Of a stretch of 64,000 nucleotides of DNA, positions 28,001 to 36,565 are shown in pieces. The notes beneath the pieces were generated by a model. That model saw only the letters and a list, made by a program, of their open reading frames with translations. It made no database searches and was not told the origin of the DNA. The stretch comes from an uncultured Alistipes sp. (GTDB taxonomy: Bacteria > Bacteroidota > Bacteroidia > Bacteroidales > UBA932), in contig UQUN01000008.1 of NCBI GenBank assembly GCA_900544175.1, positions 1 to 64,000 on the forward strand, written 5' to 3'. The position numbers were made by a program, and so were the translations under genes. Each line of letters starts with the position of its first letter. The first letter of the stretch is position 1.

Positions 28001-28768
28001 ACAGAACCGTCAGTGCGCAATGTCAAGGCAGCCATTATCCGCGAGACCGGATCCAACGGAGACCGCGAGATGGCCTGGGCACTTCACATGGCCGGTTTTG
28101 CAGTAAAGGACGTACATGTTACAGATTTGGTATCGGGACGCGAAACACTCGATGATGTACAGATGATCGTATTCGTAGGAGGATTCTCCAACGCCGACAC
28201 TCTCGGTTCCGCGAAAGGCTGGGCCGGAGCACTTCTCTACAACGAGAAGGCACGCACGGCCATCGAGCGCTTCTATGCCCGCAAGGACACCCTGAGCCTC
28301 GGAGTCTGCAACGGATGCCAGCTGATGGCCGAGATGGGTCTCATAACACCTGACAACAAGGAGATGTCTCCCAAGATGAAGCACAATGAGTCCCGTAAAT
28401 ACGAATCCGCATTCGTAGGAGTCACTATTGAAAACTCCCCGTCCATACTGCTTTCATCGCTTCAGGGAGCCAAACTCGGAATATGGGTCGCTCACGGGGA
28501 AGGACGTTTTACATTCCCAAGACCTTTGGAGGAATACAACGTGGCTTTAAGATTCAACTACAACGACTATCCTGGCAATCCAAACGGCTCTCCCGATGGC
28601 ATTGCCGGAGTATGCTCTCCCGACGGCAGGCACTTAGCCATGATGCCCCATCCCGAAAGATGTCTCAGGCCGTGGAACTGGGCATGGTATCCGGACAGGA
28701 AGGAAGATACTGTCACACCATGGATTGAAATGTTCATAAACGGAAGAAGATGGCTGGAAAAACGATAA
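25013..28768 (+). CDS. purL: Phosphoribosylformylglycinamidine synthase, single-chain type
   Basis: 1,251 residues, the large fused form that carries both synthetase and glutaminase activities. It converts FGAR, glutamine and ATP to FGAM in purine synthesis. N-terminal substrate-binding domain, then the AIRS-like synthetase core (QVNSEHCRHK, KAETHNFPT, GAATGSGGEIRD, HDHGAGG) and the class I glutamine amidotransferase at the C-terminus. There the nucleophile is Cys1099 (GVCNGCQL), with His1213 and Glu1215 in PHPERC. It is followed at once by the PIN-PhoH gene, so the two are probably co-transcribed. Confidence 0.97.
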   Translation: MVYFFRSQEGQIIAVDSQTNISAETSETLRWLFSDAELLKDTSVDGTFIGPRREMITPWSTAAVEITQNMNITGINRIEEYFPVDRKKYPSESDIPYDRMLQRIYNGLDGSIFTVEHKPEPILYISDFEEYNRQEGLALSEDEILYLKNLSEKIGRPLTDSEVFGFSQVNSEHCRHKIFNGTFIIDGVEKESSLFKLIKKTSAVNLGRIVSAYKDNCAFIEGPRIRMFHPESASRPSFFKTEEQKTVISMKAETHNFPTTVEPFNGAATGSGGEIRDRMAGGKGSFPIAGTAVYMTSYPRIDQDRAWEARPPRKWLYQTPAEILVKASNGASDFGNKFGQPLICGSLQTFEHTENDPDGSTREYGYDKVVMLAGGVGFAKKSDAAKSRPSKGDGIVLLGGDNYRIGMGGGAVSSVATGEYGNAIELNAIQRANPEMQKRVYNTIRSVAEKEHNTIISIHDHGAGGHLNCLSELVEEVGGDIDISKLPIGDPTLSDKEIIGNESQERMGLVMKKSDTEELRKIAERERAPFYVIGEVSGKGNFTLRDSRNGDTPIDLDLSDMFGSTPKTVMRDSSPKGGADGHGGFVPVKDSGIMPAADMTKAITDVLLLESVACKDWLTNKVDRSVTGLIACQQCCGEIQLPLNDLGVTAIGYDDPEGIAISIGHAPAAAMIDPAAGSRLAIAEALTNIIWTPVKDNIYGISLSANWMWPCRNDGENARLYAAVQGASDFAIAIGVNIPTGKDSMSMTQKYPDGRKVLSPGTLIVSASGECKNVNLTLHPVMSRDTDTTLLYIPFVHIGKGNSHFPLGGSAYAATVSRIGDKAPDVDDPAYFKTCFMHLQDAMFNTMDNPVVAGHDISAGGMIVTLLEMCFANTDGGADIDLREFGSSDILLSEIPGVIVQVKNSGKDAFLKDLGPVKAYSIGHPSDGRNMTVIYGTETEPHRLDLDIDAMRNRWYRSSYLLDSLQTAPECAESRFANYGRQPLKFSFPKYFDGKYTEPSVRNVKAAIIRETGSNGDREMAWALHMAGFAVKDVHVTDLVSGRETLDDVQMIVFVGGFSNADTLGSAKGWAGALLYNEKARTAIERFYARKDTLSLGVCNGCQLMAEMGLITPDNKEMSPKMKHNESRKYESAFVGVTIENSPSILLSSLQGAKLGIWVAHGEGRFTFPRPLEEYNVALRFNYNDYPGNPNGSPDGIAGVCSPDGRHLAMMPHPERCLRPWNWAWYPDRKEDTVTPWIEMFINGRRWLEKR

Positions 28769-28794
28769 GACATTACAGGAACGACCTGAGGACG

Positions 28795-30144
28795 ATGGAC
28801 AACCGCCAGACCCGGCCGCCCAAGATTTTTGTTCTGGACACCAACGTCATCCTGCATGACAGCCGTTCCATCTTCAACTTTCAGGACAATGACATCTACA
28901 TCCCGGTAAGTGTCATTGAGGAGCTGGACAAATTCAAGAAAGGGGACGACAACCTCGGCTACAATGCCAGGGCCTTCGTCCGTGCTCTTGACAAGATATC
29001 GGACAATACCCTGTTCGACCAGGGCATCAGTCTCGGCAAAGGCCGCGGACACATCAAGATAGAGATGGGACACGGCTACACACAGGCCATGAAAGACTCT
29101 CTGATAGACGATATCCCGGACCACCGCATCATAGCCACGGCAGTGTGGCTGCGGGACAATACGCCGGACAGGAAGGTCATCCTGGTCACCAAGGATGTCA
29201 ACATGCGGCTGAAAGCCAAGGCTCTCGGTCTTATGGCCCAGGACTACCTGTCGGACAAGGTTGAGGAGAAACGGGTAGTCAAGACTGAAAAGGAGGTACT
29301 GACAGTCAGGAATATGAATGACCCCCTTATCCGCAGGATTGACTCCGCTAAGGATGGAGTTCCATACTCTGAGCTCGGCCTGCGGCGTAGACCAGCCTGT
29401 AACCAATACTACAAGATTTTCGACAGTGCCCGCAATGTGACGCTTGCAAGATATGACAACCAAAGCCGCTGTATCATCAAAGTAAGACCGCAGGCGGCAT
29501 TCGGCATAGAGCCGCGTAACGACGAGCAGATACTCGCGCTGGACGCCGTTCTGAATCCCGACATCAAACTGATAGCCCTGACAGGCCGGTCTGGTACCGG
29601 CAAGACCCTGCTGGCTCTTGCCGGAGCCTTGGCCCAAGCAGGCAATTATGAACAGATACTGCTCTCACGCCCGGTGATACCTCTTAAAAATCAGGAAATA
29701 GGATTCCTGCCCGGGACGGTTGAGAAAAAGACAAGCCCCTATATGCTGCCGCTGTTCGACAATCTGTCCGTCATCAAAAGCTGCTACGGACCTGGCAGTA
29801 AGGAAGTGGCCATGATCGACGACATGCTGAAATCGGAGAAACTGGTCATCAATCCTCTGGCCTATATCCGCGGACGCAGCCTCGGCAACGTCTTCTTCAT
29901 CGTAGACGAGTCCCAGAACCTGACTCCGCACGAAGTCAAGACCATCATCACCAGAGCCGGCGAGGGCACCAAGATAGTCTTTACTGGTGACATCTACCAG
30001 ATAGACCAGCCCTACCTGGACTTCTATTCCAACGGTCTGACCCACCTGTGCGACAAGTTTTTCGGCCAGAGCGTCTTCGCCCACATCAACATGACCAAGG
30101 GCGAGCGCAGCGAACTTTCCGGCCTTGCCGATAGACTTTTATAA
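28795..30144 (+). CDS. PIN domain-PhoH ATPase
   Basis: 449 residues when started at the ATG at 28795, which has a GAGG four bases upstream and leaves IFVLDTNVILHD near the N-terminus as in relatives. An in-frame ATG at 28750 inside purL is the alternative. It has an N-terminal PIN nuclease fold (Asp15, then EELDKFKKG and further acidic residues) and a C-terminal PhoH-type ATPase with Walker A GRSGTGKT at 264-271 and a late FIVDESQNLTPHE Walker B. PIN-PhoH proteins are thought to be RNA helicase/ribonucleases; the precise role in Bacteroidota is not established. Confidence 0.9.
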   Translation: MDNRQTRPPKIFVLDTNVILHDSRSIFNFQDNDIYIPVSVIEELDKFKKGDDNLGYNARAFVRALDKISDNTLFDQGISLGKGRGHIKIEMGHGYTQAMKDSLIDDIPDHRIIATAVWLRDNTPDRKVILVTKDVNMRLKAKALGLMAQDYLSDKVEEKRVVKTEKEVLTVRNMNDPLIRRIDSAKDGVPYSELGLRRRPACNQYYKIFDSARNVTLARYDNQSRCIIKVRPQAAFGIEPRNDEQILALDAVLNPDIKLIALTGRSGTGKTLLALAGALAQAGNYEQILLSRPVIPLKNQEIGFLPGTVEKKTSPYMLPLFDNLSVIKSCYGPGSKEVAMIDDMLKSEKLVINPLAYIRGRSLGNVFFIVDESQNLTPHEVKTIITRAGEGTKIVFTGDIYQIDQPYLDFYSNGLTHLCDKFFGQSVFAHINMTKGERSELSGLADRLL

Positions 30145-30487
30145 GCAAAGGCTTGTCGATCACAGATTTAAATAATCCAGCCTTTGTAAGCAAGTCTCAG
30201 TGCCGGTACGGACTCGCACATCGAACTGTCCTCACTTCAGGAAATTGGAAACGGATGTGCAGTCCGAATAAATCGCCCTTGATTTACAGCGTGTTACAAA
30301 ACACATTGCACATTTGCCTATTTTAAAACCCTCCAAATGTGCAGCATGGTTCATAACTCACTGATTATCAGATACGCAATTCGACAAGATGCACACGCAT
30401 TTCAATTTCTACAGTGACAATGTATATTTAAATCGTTATACATTTAAACCATGGGAAAAATTGCCATCGCCTTCATTTTGTTAATTT
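30145..30487. other. 343-bp non-coding stretch with two inverted repeats
   Basis: No gene is seen. An 8-bp perfect stem (CAAAGGCT at 30146-30153 with AGCCTTTG at 30179-30186) follows the PhoH stop and might act as a weak terminator, though no T-run follows. A longer stem joins 30209-30222 with 30253-30266 (13 pairs, one bulge). The remainder is AT-rich. It begins an AT-rich islet that continues to about 32,100. Confidence 0.5.
30209..30266. repeat. Long inverted repeat (13 bp paired, one bulged base)
   Basis: CGGACTCGCACATC pairs with GGATGTGCAGTCCG around a 30-base loop. No T-run follows and no RNA family is recognised. It may be a small structured RNA or the trace of an old insertion. Confidence 0.35.
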
Positions 30488-30958
30488 TTAACTAAGGAGC
30501 AACGGCTTACCGTCCACCTCGCATTGAAAGTCTATCGCACAGTCATAATTAGGTGCAGCCGGATCATCCTTCGTGATAGGAATCTCGCGGATATATCCAT
30601 TGACGTTTGCGCTGACGGACTCATAGCCGCTCTCATTAAAGCTGACAGCGCAACTGTCTGTGGTGAAGTTAAATGTCACATCTCCTGCTTTTCCGGAAAC
30701 GGGAATGTCTTCGACAGATAGTCTGATTGTAGTGTCTCCCCAACTTATCTGGCTCATATAGTCGGTAAAACCGTCCAGAACTTCTCCATCATAAGAGCAT
30801 TCCGCAGTGAAGTAGTATATCTGTGTTAAACTGACAGAGCCGGCCAGAGTAGTATCCCTCTCGATTCCGAGTGTCATTTCGCCATTATCGGTATTACACG
30901 ATTGAGCCGACATAAGGCAGCAAAGCAGACAGATTGTCGGTATTAAAAGATTTTTCAT
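30488..30958 (-). CDS. Small predicted lipoprotein, unknown function
   Basis: 156 residues from the ATG at 30958 (a TTG three codons upstream is the alternative). The N-terminus MKNLLIPTICLLCCLMSAQSC is a lipoprotein signal with lipobox MSAQ-SC. The mature part, rich in Thr, Ser, Asp and Glu, has the alternating pattern of beta-sandwich domains. No family is recognised. It follows the HExxH protein by 11 bp on the same strand, so the two may form an operon. Both are more AT-rich than the genes on either side. Confidence 0.7.
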   Translation of the reverse strand: MKNLLIPTICLLCCLMSAQSCNTDNGEMTLGIERDTTLAGSVSLTQIYYFTAECSYDGEVLDGFTDYMSQISWGDTTIRLSVEDIPVSGKAGDVTFNFTTDSCAVSFNESGYESVSANVNGYIREIPITKDDPAAPNYDCAIDFQCEVDGKPLLLS

Positions 30959-30969
30959 GGTCTTCAATT

Positions 30970-32205
30970 TTAAAAAGCATCGTTATATGGCTGCAGAAAT
31001 TTGGCAAGTTCACTGCTGGTGTAATATACACCTACGTACTCTTGAAGTTTTGACTGAATGGCACTTTTATCTGTGCATGTGGCTGCCATTGTTTGAATAG
31101 TGGTGTGCGGGAAGTTTTTTATAGTGTCGTAATTATAGGGACCAGAAGTGGATGCTCCCTGATTGTAATTGTCAATAAGATCTACAAAAAGTGGAGAATA
31201 ATTAGTTGGTGCTGTCTTTTTCCACCCTTGACGTCCCTGCCCGGTGAGATTTTCGTTAACAGACGTTTTTGTGTAGCCTTGGGATCTGTAATAGCTCTCA
31301 CCTAAATAGTATCCAACATAAGAAGCATAACTTTCTTGAATTAGCCGATGAACTTGATTGAATTCTGAAGCACCGCCTCTTTCTCCATACATGGTGAAGT
31401 GTCCCAGTTCATGCAGAACTGTACCTATTCTCCAATGCCTTTTCTTCTCATTGTTTGCATAGATACTTATATAGGCTCGATTGTACTTAGAGTATGTGAA
31501 ATATCCATTGCTGGTTTCGTTTTCCTTGCTCAACGCCCTTATCCTTATTCCTTCATCGTAATACCATCTCCTGATGGAATGATTGCCATTGTAGTAGTAA
31601 TTTACTGCCCTTAAAATTTCATATACTGGAAATTCTGCATAGCTATACGAATTGAATGTCTTCTCAGTGTTATTATGCCATACATCTTGCACTGTTCCCG
31701 AAGTGTATGAGATAGAGCTTGTGCTATTTTCTAAGGTTATCTTCCACCTTGGATGTTGGAATATTTCCGAGTAATAGGCCTCCAACGGTATGGCATTTGT
31801 TATACTGAAGTACCAGTCGGATTGAGTATATGTCTCCCAGATATTTGAGCCTAATTTGAATTGAATCTTGAGGTTTGCTACCGGTAAGTTTTTCATTAGA
31901 TCATCGTGACAATACAATCTTCTTGTCAAAGTTCTGACGACAGATGAAGATTTAGTCGTTGTTTCGTTATTTGCAGGTTTACCGAGTGCGAGGCTTATTG
32001 CTTCCTGCTCCAGTATATGCAGAGCATCCGTGCTTAATCCGGACTGGCTTAAATAATTTGAAAAGTATCCCGGGCATGGTTTTCTTACCTGCGCTGGGAT
32101 TATTTTCACATATTGCCCAAAAATATTTGCCGGACCTATATACGGTATTTGAAAAATAGTTATTTTTGCGACTGACAATTTACAGTTTTGGACCAAAACT
32201 AACAA
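30970..32205 (-). CDS. Putative zinc metallopeptidase (HExxH), N-terminus doubtful
   Basis: The longest frame gives 411 residues. A clear gluzincin-like zinc motif HELGHFTMYGE sits in the second half, followed by ESYASYVGYYLGE, whose glutamate could be the third ligand. The first part (from GYFSNYLSQSGLSTDALHILEQEA) looks like an exported protein, but no signal peptide is present. The first 20 codons (MLVLVQNCKLSVAK) overlap the promoter and 5' leader of the divergent ppdK. The next Met is far downstream. The native 5' end has probably been lost, so it may be a pseudogene. AT-rich and probably acquired; no substrate can be proposed. Confidence 0.6.
   Translation of the reverse strand: MLVLVQNCKLSVAKITIFQIPYIGPANIFGQYVKIIPAQVRKPCPGYFSNYLSQSGLSTDALHILEQEAISLALGKPANNETTTKSSSVVRTLTRRLYCHDDLMKNLPVANLKIQFKLGSNIWETYTQSDWYFSITNAIPLEAYYSEIFQHPRWKITLENSTSSISYTSGTVQDVWHNNTEKTFNSYSYAEFPVYEILRAVNYYYNGNHSIRRWYYDEGIRIRALSKENETSNGYFTYSKYNRAYISIYANNEKKRHWRIGTVLHELGHFTMYGERGGASEFNQVHRLIQESYASYVGYYLGESYYRSQGYTKTSVNENLTGQGRQGWKKTAPTNYSPLFVDLIDNYNQGASTSGPYNYDTIKNFPHTTIQTMAATCTDKSAIQSKLQEYVGVYYTSSELAKFLQPYNDAF
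32161..32168 (+). promoter_or_regulatory. Predicted -7 promoter box of ppdK
   Basis: TATTTTTG, an exact TAnnTTTG match, 51 bp before the ppdK start codon. It lies within the first codons of the divergent HExxH frame. Confidence 0.55.
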
Positions 32206-32219
32206 ATTATCTAATATTT

Positions 32220-34940
32220 ATGTCAAACAAACGAGTTTATTTCTTTGGAGGTAAAGAGGCCGAAGGAAACGGTTCAATGAGAAACCTCCTTGGCGGCAAA
32301 GGTGCGAATCTCGCTGAGATGTGCACACTCGGAATGCCTGTTCCCGCAGGATTCACCATTACCACCGAGTGCTGCACCGAGTATTACAATCTGGGATGCA
32401 AATATCCCGCAGATCTGGAGAAAGAGGTCAATGAGGCACTCGCACGCGCAGAGAAGATGATGGGCAGAAAGTTCGGGGACAAGGAGAATCCGCTCCTCGT
32501 ATCCTGCCGCTCCGGAGCACGTTCCTCCATGCCCGGAATGATGGAGACAGTTTTGAATATCGGACTTTGCTCCGCAACCATACCCGGGATGATCGCAAAG
32601 ACGCAGAATCCCCGTTTCGTATACGACGCATACCGCCGTCTGATAATGATGTACTCGGACGTGGTCATGGAAAAGGCCGAGGGCATCGAACCCACTGAGG
32701 GTCAGGGCATCAGAGTCCAGCTTGACCGTATGCTCGGCGACCTGAAAGCAAAGAAAGGCTACAAGAGCGACACAGACCTGACCGAGGAGGACCTCAAACA
32801 GCTCTGCGAGGACTTCAAGACAAGAGTAAGACAGGTTCTCGGCAAGGAATTCCCCGACAACGCATACGAGCAGCTCTGGGGTGGGATCGGAGCCGTTTTC
32901 AAATCCTGGAACGGCAAGAGAGCAGTTGCTTATCGCCGCATTGAGGGCATACCTGATGACTGGGGTACTGCAGTGAACGTACAGGCCATGGTATTCGGAA
33001 ACATGGGCGACAATTCCGCTACAGGAGTAGCATTCTCCCGCAACCCCGCAACAGGTGAGAACAAATTCTATGGAGAGTGGCTGATCAACGCACAGGGTGA
33101 GGACGTGGTCGCAGGTATCCGTACCCCCAACCCTCTGAACGAGGCCACCAAGAACGAGCACAACCGCAATCTCGCATCCCTCGAGACAGCCATGCCCGAA
33201 GTATACAAGGAACTGGACGATATCCAGAACCATCTGGAACAGCACTTCAAGGACATGCAGGACATCGAGTTCACCATTCAGGACGGCAAGCTCTGGATGC
33301 TGCAGTGCCGTGTCGGCAAGAGGACAGGTCTGGCCGCTCTCAACATGGCAATGGACATGCTCCATGAAGGTCTCATAGACGAGAAGACCGCCGTCATGAG
33401 AGTAGCTCCCAACCAGCTTGACGAGCTCCTCCACCCCATCCTCAATCCCGCTGCCGAGAAGAAGGCCACCGTTATCGCACAAGGTCTGCCCGCAGGTCCC
33501 GGCGGTTCTGTAGGAAAGATCGTTTTCACGGCCGAGGATGCCGTAGCCGCTGCAAACCGCAAGGAAAAAGTCATTCTCGTACGTGAGGAGACCAACCCCG
33601 AAGATGTAGAGGGAATGCGTGCTGCTGACGGTCTGCTCACAGCCCGCGGAGGCATGACATCGCACGCCGCTCTCGTTGCACGCGGCTGGGGCAAATGCTG
33701 CATCGTAGGCTGCGATGCACTGCATATCAACCTGGAGACCAAGACGCTTACCATCAACGGAAAGACATATAAGGAAGGAGACGTATTCTCCCTTAACGGA
33801 AGCAAGGGCTTCGTATACGATGTGCCCGTAGATACAATGGACGCATCTGAGAATCCCCGTTTCGTGGAATACATGACTCTCGTGGACAAATACCGCAGAC
33901 TGGGTGTGCGCACTAACGCAGACACTCCTGAGGGTGCCGCACGGGCACTCTCTTTCGGCGCCGAGGGCATCGGCCTGTTCCGTATCGAGCACATGTTCTA
34001 CGGTGCTCATTCTGAAGCTCCTCTGTCCAAGCTCAGAAAAATGATTCTGTCCAAGGACACTGCCGAGAGAAAGGCTGCCCTTGCTGAACTGGAACCGTAC
34101 ATCAAGGATGCAGTAAAGGCCACCATGAAAGTAATGGACGGCAAGCCTGTCACCTTCCGTCTGCTTGACCCCCCTCTCCATGAGTTTGTTCCTCAGACTC
34201 CCGAGAAGGAAGCCGAACTTGCCAAAGAACTCGGTGTATCCATCGACGATATCGAGAAACGCGGCGAGAGCCTGCATGAGGTCAATCCTATGATGGGACA
34301 CCGTGGAGTCCGTCTCGGCGTCACCTATCCCGAAATAAGCGAGACCCAGTTCCGCGCTATCTTCAACGCTACCGCAGAGCTGATCAAGGAAGGTCTCAAC
34401 CCCAGACCAGAGATAATGATTCCGGTAACCATCATCGTACGCGAGCTTGACTTCCAGAAGAAAATATGCGACCGCGTACACGATGAGGTCGAGAAAGCCA
34501 CGGGCGTGACAATCAACTACCTCTACGGTACGATGATTGAGATCCCGAGAGCCGCACTGCTGGCCAACTTCATGGCAAAGACGGCCCAGTTCTTCTCATT
34601 CGGAACCAATGACCTGACTCAGATGACATTCGGCTTTTCACGCGATGACATCGGAGCATTCATGAACGACTATCTGGAAAACAAGCTCCTCGATGCCGAT
34701 CCGTTCCAGACCATCGATGTGGAGTCTGTAGGAAAACTGCTTGAGATCGGTGTCCAGGGCGGACGCAGCACCAACCCGAAACTCAAAGTAGGTATCTGCG
34801 GCGAGCACGGCGGCGACCCTGCTTCCGTAGAGTTCTGCAACGGAATCGGAATGGATTACGTTTCATGCTCTCCTTTCCGCGTTCCCATCGCACGTCTTGC
34901 TGCCGCGCAGGCTGCCATCAAGAGCGGAATGAACAGATAA
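32220..34940 (+). CDS. ppdK: Pyruvate, phosphate dikinase
   Basis: 906 residues from the ATG at 32220 (MSNKRVYFFGGKEAEGN); the open frame upstream lies in the leader. It interconverts pyruvate, ATP and phosphate with PEP, AMP and pyrophosphate, and lets fermenters run glycolysis with pyrophosphate. N-terminal ATP-grasp region (GGKGANLAEM), central phosphohistidine domain with His482 in GGMTSHAALVARG, and C-terminal PEP/pyruvate barrel with Cys860 in GICGEHGGDP. Complete, single-gene unit followed by a strong terminator. A 735-codon antisense open frame exists but is only a by-product of codon bias. Confidence 0.97.
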   Translation: MSNKRVYFFGGKEAEGNGSMRNLLGGKGANLAEMCTLGMPVPAGFTITTECCTEYYNLGCKYPADLEKEVNEALARAEKMMGRKFGDKENPLLVSCRSGARSSMPGMMETVLNIGLCSATIPGMIAKTQNPRFVYDAYRRLIMMYSDVVMEKAEGIEPTEGQGIRVQLDRMLGDLKAKKGYKSDTDLTEEDLKQLCEDFKTRVRQVLGKEFPDNAYEQLWGGIGAVFKSWNGKRAVAYRRIEGIPDDWGTAVNVQAMVFGNMGDNSATGVAFSRNPATGENKFYGEWLINAQGEDVVAGIRTPNPLNEATKNEHNRNLASLETAMPEVYKELDDIQNHLEQHFKDMQDIEFTIQDGKLWMLQCRVGKRTGLAALNMAMDMLHEGLIDEKTAVMRVAPNQLDELLHPILNPAAEKKATVIAQGLPAGPGGSVGKIVFTAEDAVAAANRKEKVILVREETNPEDVEGMRAADGLLTARGGMTSHAALVARGWGKCCIVGCDALHINLETKTLTINGKTYKEGDVFSLNGSKGFVYDVPVDTMDASENPRFVEYMTLVDKYRRLGVRTNADTPEGAARALSFGAEGIGLFRIEHMFYGAHSEAPLSKLRKMILSKDTAERKAALAELEPYIKDAVKATMKVMDGKPVTFRLLDPPLHEFVPQTPEKEAELAKELGVSIDDIEKRGESLHEVNPMMGHRGVRLGVTYPEISETQFRAIFNATAELIKEGLNPRPEIMIPVTIIVRELDFQKKICDRVHDEVEKATGVTINYLYGTMIEIPRAALLANFMAKTAQFFSFGTNDLTQMTFGFSRDDIGAFMNDYLENKLLDADPFQTIDVESVGKLLEIGVQGGRSTNPKLKVGICGEHGGDPASVEFCNGIGMDYVSCSPFRVPIARLAAAQAAIKSGMNR

Positions 34941-34967
34941 ACGCGGTTTACATACCCGTTATACAGA

Positions 34968-35001
34968 GGCTGCACCAGGACATCCTGATGCAGCCTTTTC
35001 T
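34968..35001 (+). terminator. Rho-independent terminator after ppdK
   Basis: GGCTGCA and CAGGA pair with TCCTG and TGCAGCC around a CA loop (one mismatch), followed by TTTTCT. It begins 27 bp after the ppdK stop. Confidence 0.85.
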
Positions 35002-35043
35002 GTAAAATAGTGTCACATCACACCGATATGTTCATTTTTTAGT

Positions 35044-35051
35044 TATATTTG
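35044..35051 (+). promoter_or_regulatory. Predicted -7 promoter box of the four-gene secreted-protein operon
   Basis: TATATTTG, an exact TAnnTTTG match, 34 bp upstream of the first start codon at 35086. A second exact match, TAAATTTG at 35070-35077, lies only 8 bp before the start. Confidence 0.5.
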
Positions 35052-35085
35052 TAACATATTGATAAATCCTAAATTTGCAATCGAC

Positions 35086-35562
35086 ATGAAACGAATTCTG
35101 TTACTGTCTCTCATGTGTCTGATTACCTTTTCGGCTTTCGGACAGGGAAAACTTATTGAAAGCAGTGAGGACAAACGTCCTGTCTGGATCAAGAGAAATG
35201 TAGACCGCTACGACCTCCTGAAAATCGACCAGCAGAGCAACGTAAGTCTCCAGGATGCCAGAGACAAGGCATTTGAAGAACTTCACAATCTTGCCTCCAA
35301 CGCCATCACCGCGTACCTGATGCAAACTCTCGTAGAGGGCGCCGATGTGGAGAAAGTACGCAACGACGTAGAGAACTCACAGTTTATCCGCAACATATCC
35401 GAGGCCACGTCAGTCCAGACCTACTGGGAGCACAGACTGGTCAAGAAACAGGATGTCTATTACTATTACATCCTTTATGATTTCAACGACACCGAAAAGA
35501 AGAAAGTCGCACTTGAAATAAACAAGGACAATTTCCACGACAGACTGGATGAAAAATTCTAA
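35086..35562 (+). CDS. Secreted protein of unknown function, first gene of envelope operon
   Basis: 158 residues from the ATG at 35086 (MKRILLLSLMCLITFSAFGQ), an evident Sec signal peptide with cleavage near FGQ-GK. The mature part (SSEDKRPVWIKRNVDRYDLL ... QDARDKAFEELHNLASNAIT) resembles the region in LPP20-like proteins that begins with a P-x-W segment followed by an amphipathic helix. The fourth gene of the operon has a related start (NMPEWVNSVERDYLIATASG), suggesting a shared fold. The next gene begins 11 bp downstream. Function unknown. Confidence 0.75.
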   Translation: MKRILLLSLMCLITFSAFGQGKLIESSEDKRPVWIKRNVDRYDLLKIDQQSNVSLQDARDKAFEELHNLASNAITAYLMQTLVEGADVEKVRNDVENSQFIRNISEATSVQTYWEHRLVKKQDVYYYYILYDFNDTEKKKVALEINKDNFHDRLDEKF

Positions 35563-35573
35563 TACCTGACGAT

Positions 35574-36539
35574 ATGAGAAAGTTACTATTTGTCACGGTC
35601 CTTGCTTTCCTTTCTACAGCAATGTTCTCCCAGGCAAGGAAGCCGGTAATAATGGTTATCCCGAGTGACGCATACTGCGTAAGAGAAGGATATGTAATGA
35701 CTTATGATGACGGAAACGGAAGCACCCAGAGTGCGCCGGACTATTCCAAAGCCTTTCTTTCCGATGAGAATCTAAGACTGGCGGTATCCGAACTCTCCAA
35801 GATCATGGCTGACCGCGGATTCCCTCTGAAGGACCTGGAGCAGACACTCAAGAGCATGGAAACCCAGCAGGCGGAAGCCGCCCTCTTCTCCGGAACCGGC
35901 GGGGGCACCATCACCGAATCCCCCTTGGACAAGCTCAAGAGAACAGCGAAAGCCGATATCATCATGGATCTGGATTTCAGCATCAAGTCACGCGGTCCTC
36001 AAAAGTACATATCCTTCAATCTCCGCGGAGTAGATGCCTACACCAACAAAGTCATCACTGCAGCCTCAGGCGACGGGGCCCCTTCTACGGCAGCTACTGT
36101 CGGTCTGCTTCTGGAAGAGGCTGTGCTTAATTACATGGACTCATTCAATGCCGCCCTCCAGTCCCACTTCGACGACATGTTCGCCAACGGCCGCGAAGTA
36201 ACCATATCCGTACGCATGACCGACAACTGTCCGCTGACCATGAATGACGAAGTGGAATTTCTGGGCGAAGTGGTCCTTCTTTCGGACGTATTGGATTACT
36301 GGATGGACGAAAACACTGTCAACCACCGATTTTCAAGAGTTTCCGGGGGAGACAGCTTTGTTGACTACGAACAGGTACGCATCCCTCTGTACAAGACTGT
36401 ACTCGGAAAGGAAAGAGCCATAGACACCCGCGGTTTCGCTATGGATCTGGCCCGTTTTCTCAACAAGGAACCGTTCAATCTTCCTTACAAAATCAACGAG
36501 AGAGGACTCGGCAGTGTATGGATCGTGCTTGGTGACTGA
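35574..36539 (+). CDS. DUF6175 family secreted protein
   Basis: 321 residues with a signal peptide (MRKLLFVTVLAFLSTAMFSQA) followed by RKPVIMVIPSDAYCVREGYV, typical of DUF6175 proteins of Bacteroidota. The body (AVSELSKIMADRGFPLKDLEQTL, KADIIMDLDFSI) resembles the alpha/beta fold of CsgG- and LpoB-like periplasmic proteins, but no function is known. It sits second in a four-gene operon of exported proteins with short spacers (11 and 26 bp), so they likely form or service one envelope structure. Confidence 0.8.
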   Translation: MRKLLFVTVLAFLSTAMFSQARKPVIMVIPSDAYCVREGYVMTYDDGNGSTQSAPDYSKAFLSDENLRLAVSELSKIMADRGFPLKDLEQTLKSMETQQAEAALFSGTGGGTITESPLDKLKRTAKADIIMDLDFSIKSRGPQKYISFNLRGVDAYTNKVITAASGDGAPSTAATVGLLLEEAVLNYMDSFNAALQSHFDDMFANGREVTISVRMTDNCPLTMNDEVEFLGEVVLLSDVLDYWMDENTVNHRFSRVSGGDSFVDYEQVRIPLYKTVLGKERAIDTRGFAMDLARFLNKEPFNLPYKINERGLGSVWIVLGD

Positions 36540-36565
36540 CATTTGACTGACATTGTTTAACAAGA

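Noticed and set aside
30146..30186. Stem after the PhoH gene as a terminator
   Set aside because: The 8-bp stem has a 25-base loop and no following T-run, so it is kept only as a weak possibility.
32274..34481. 735-codon open frame antisense to ppdK
   Set aside because: It mirrors codon bias of ppdK, has low-complexity Cys/His-rich composition and no recognisable domain.
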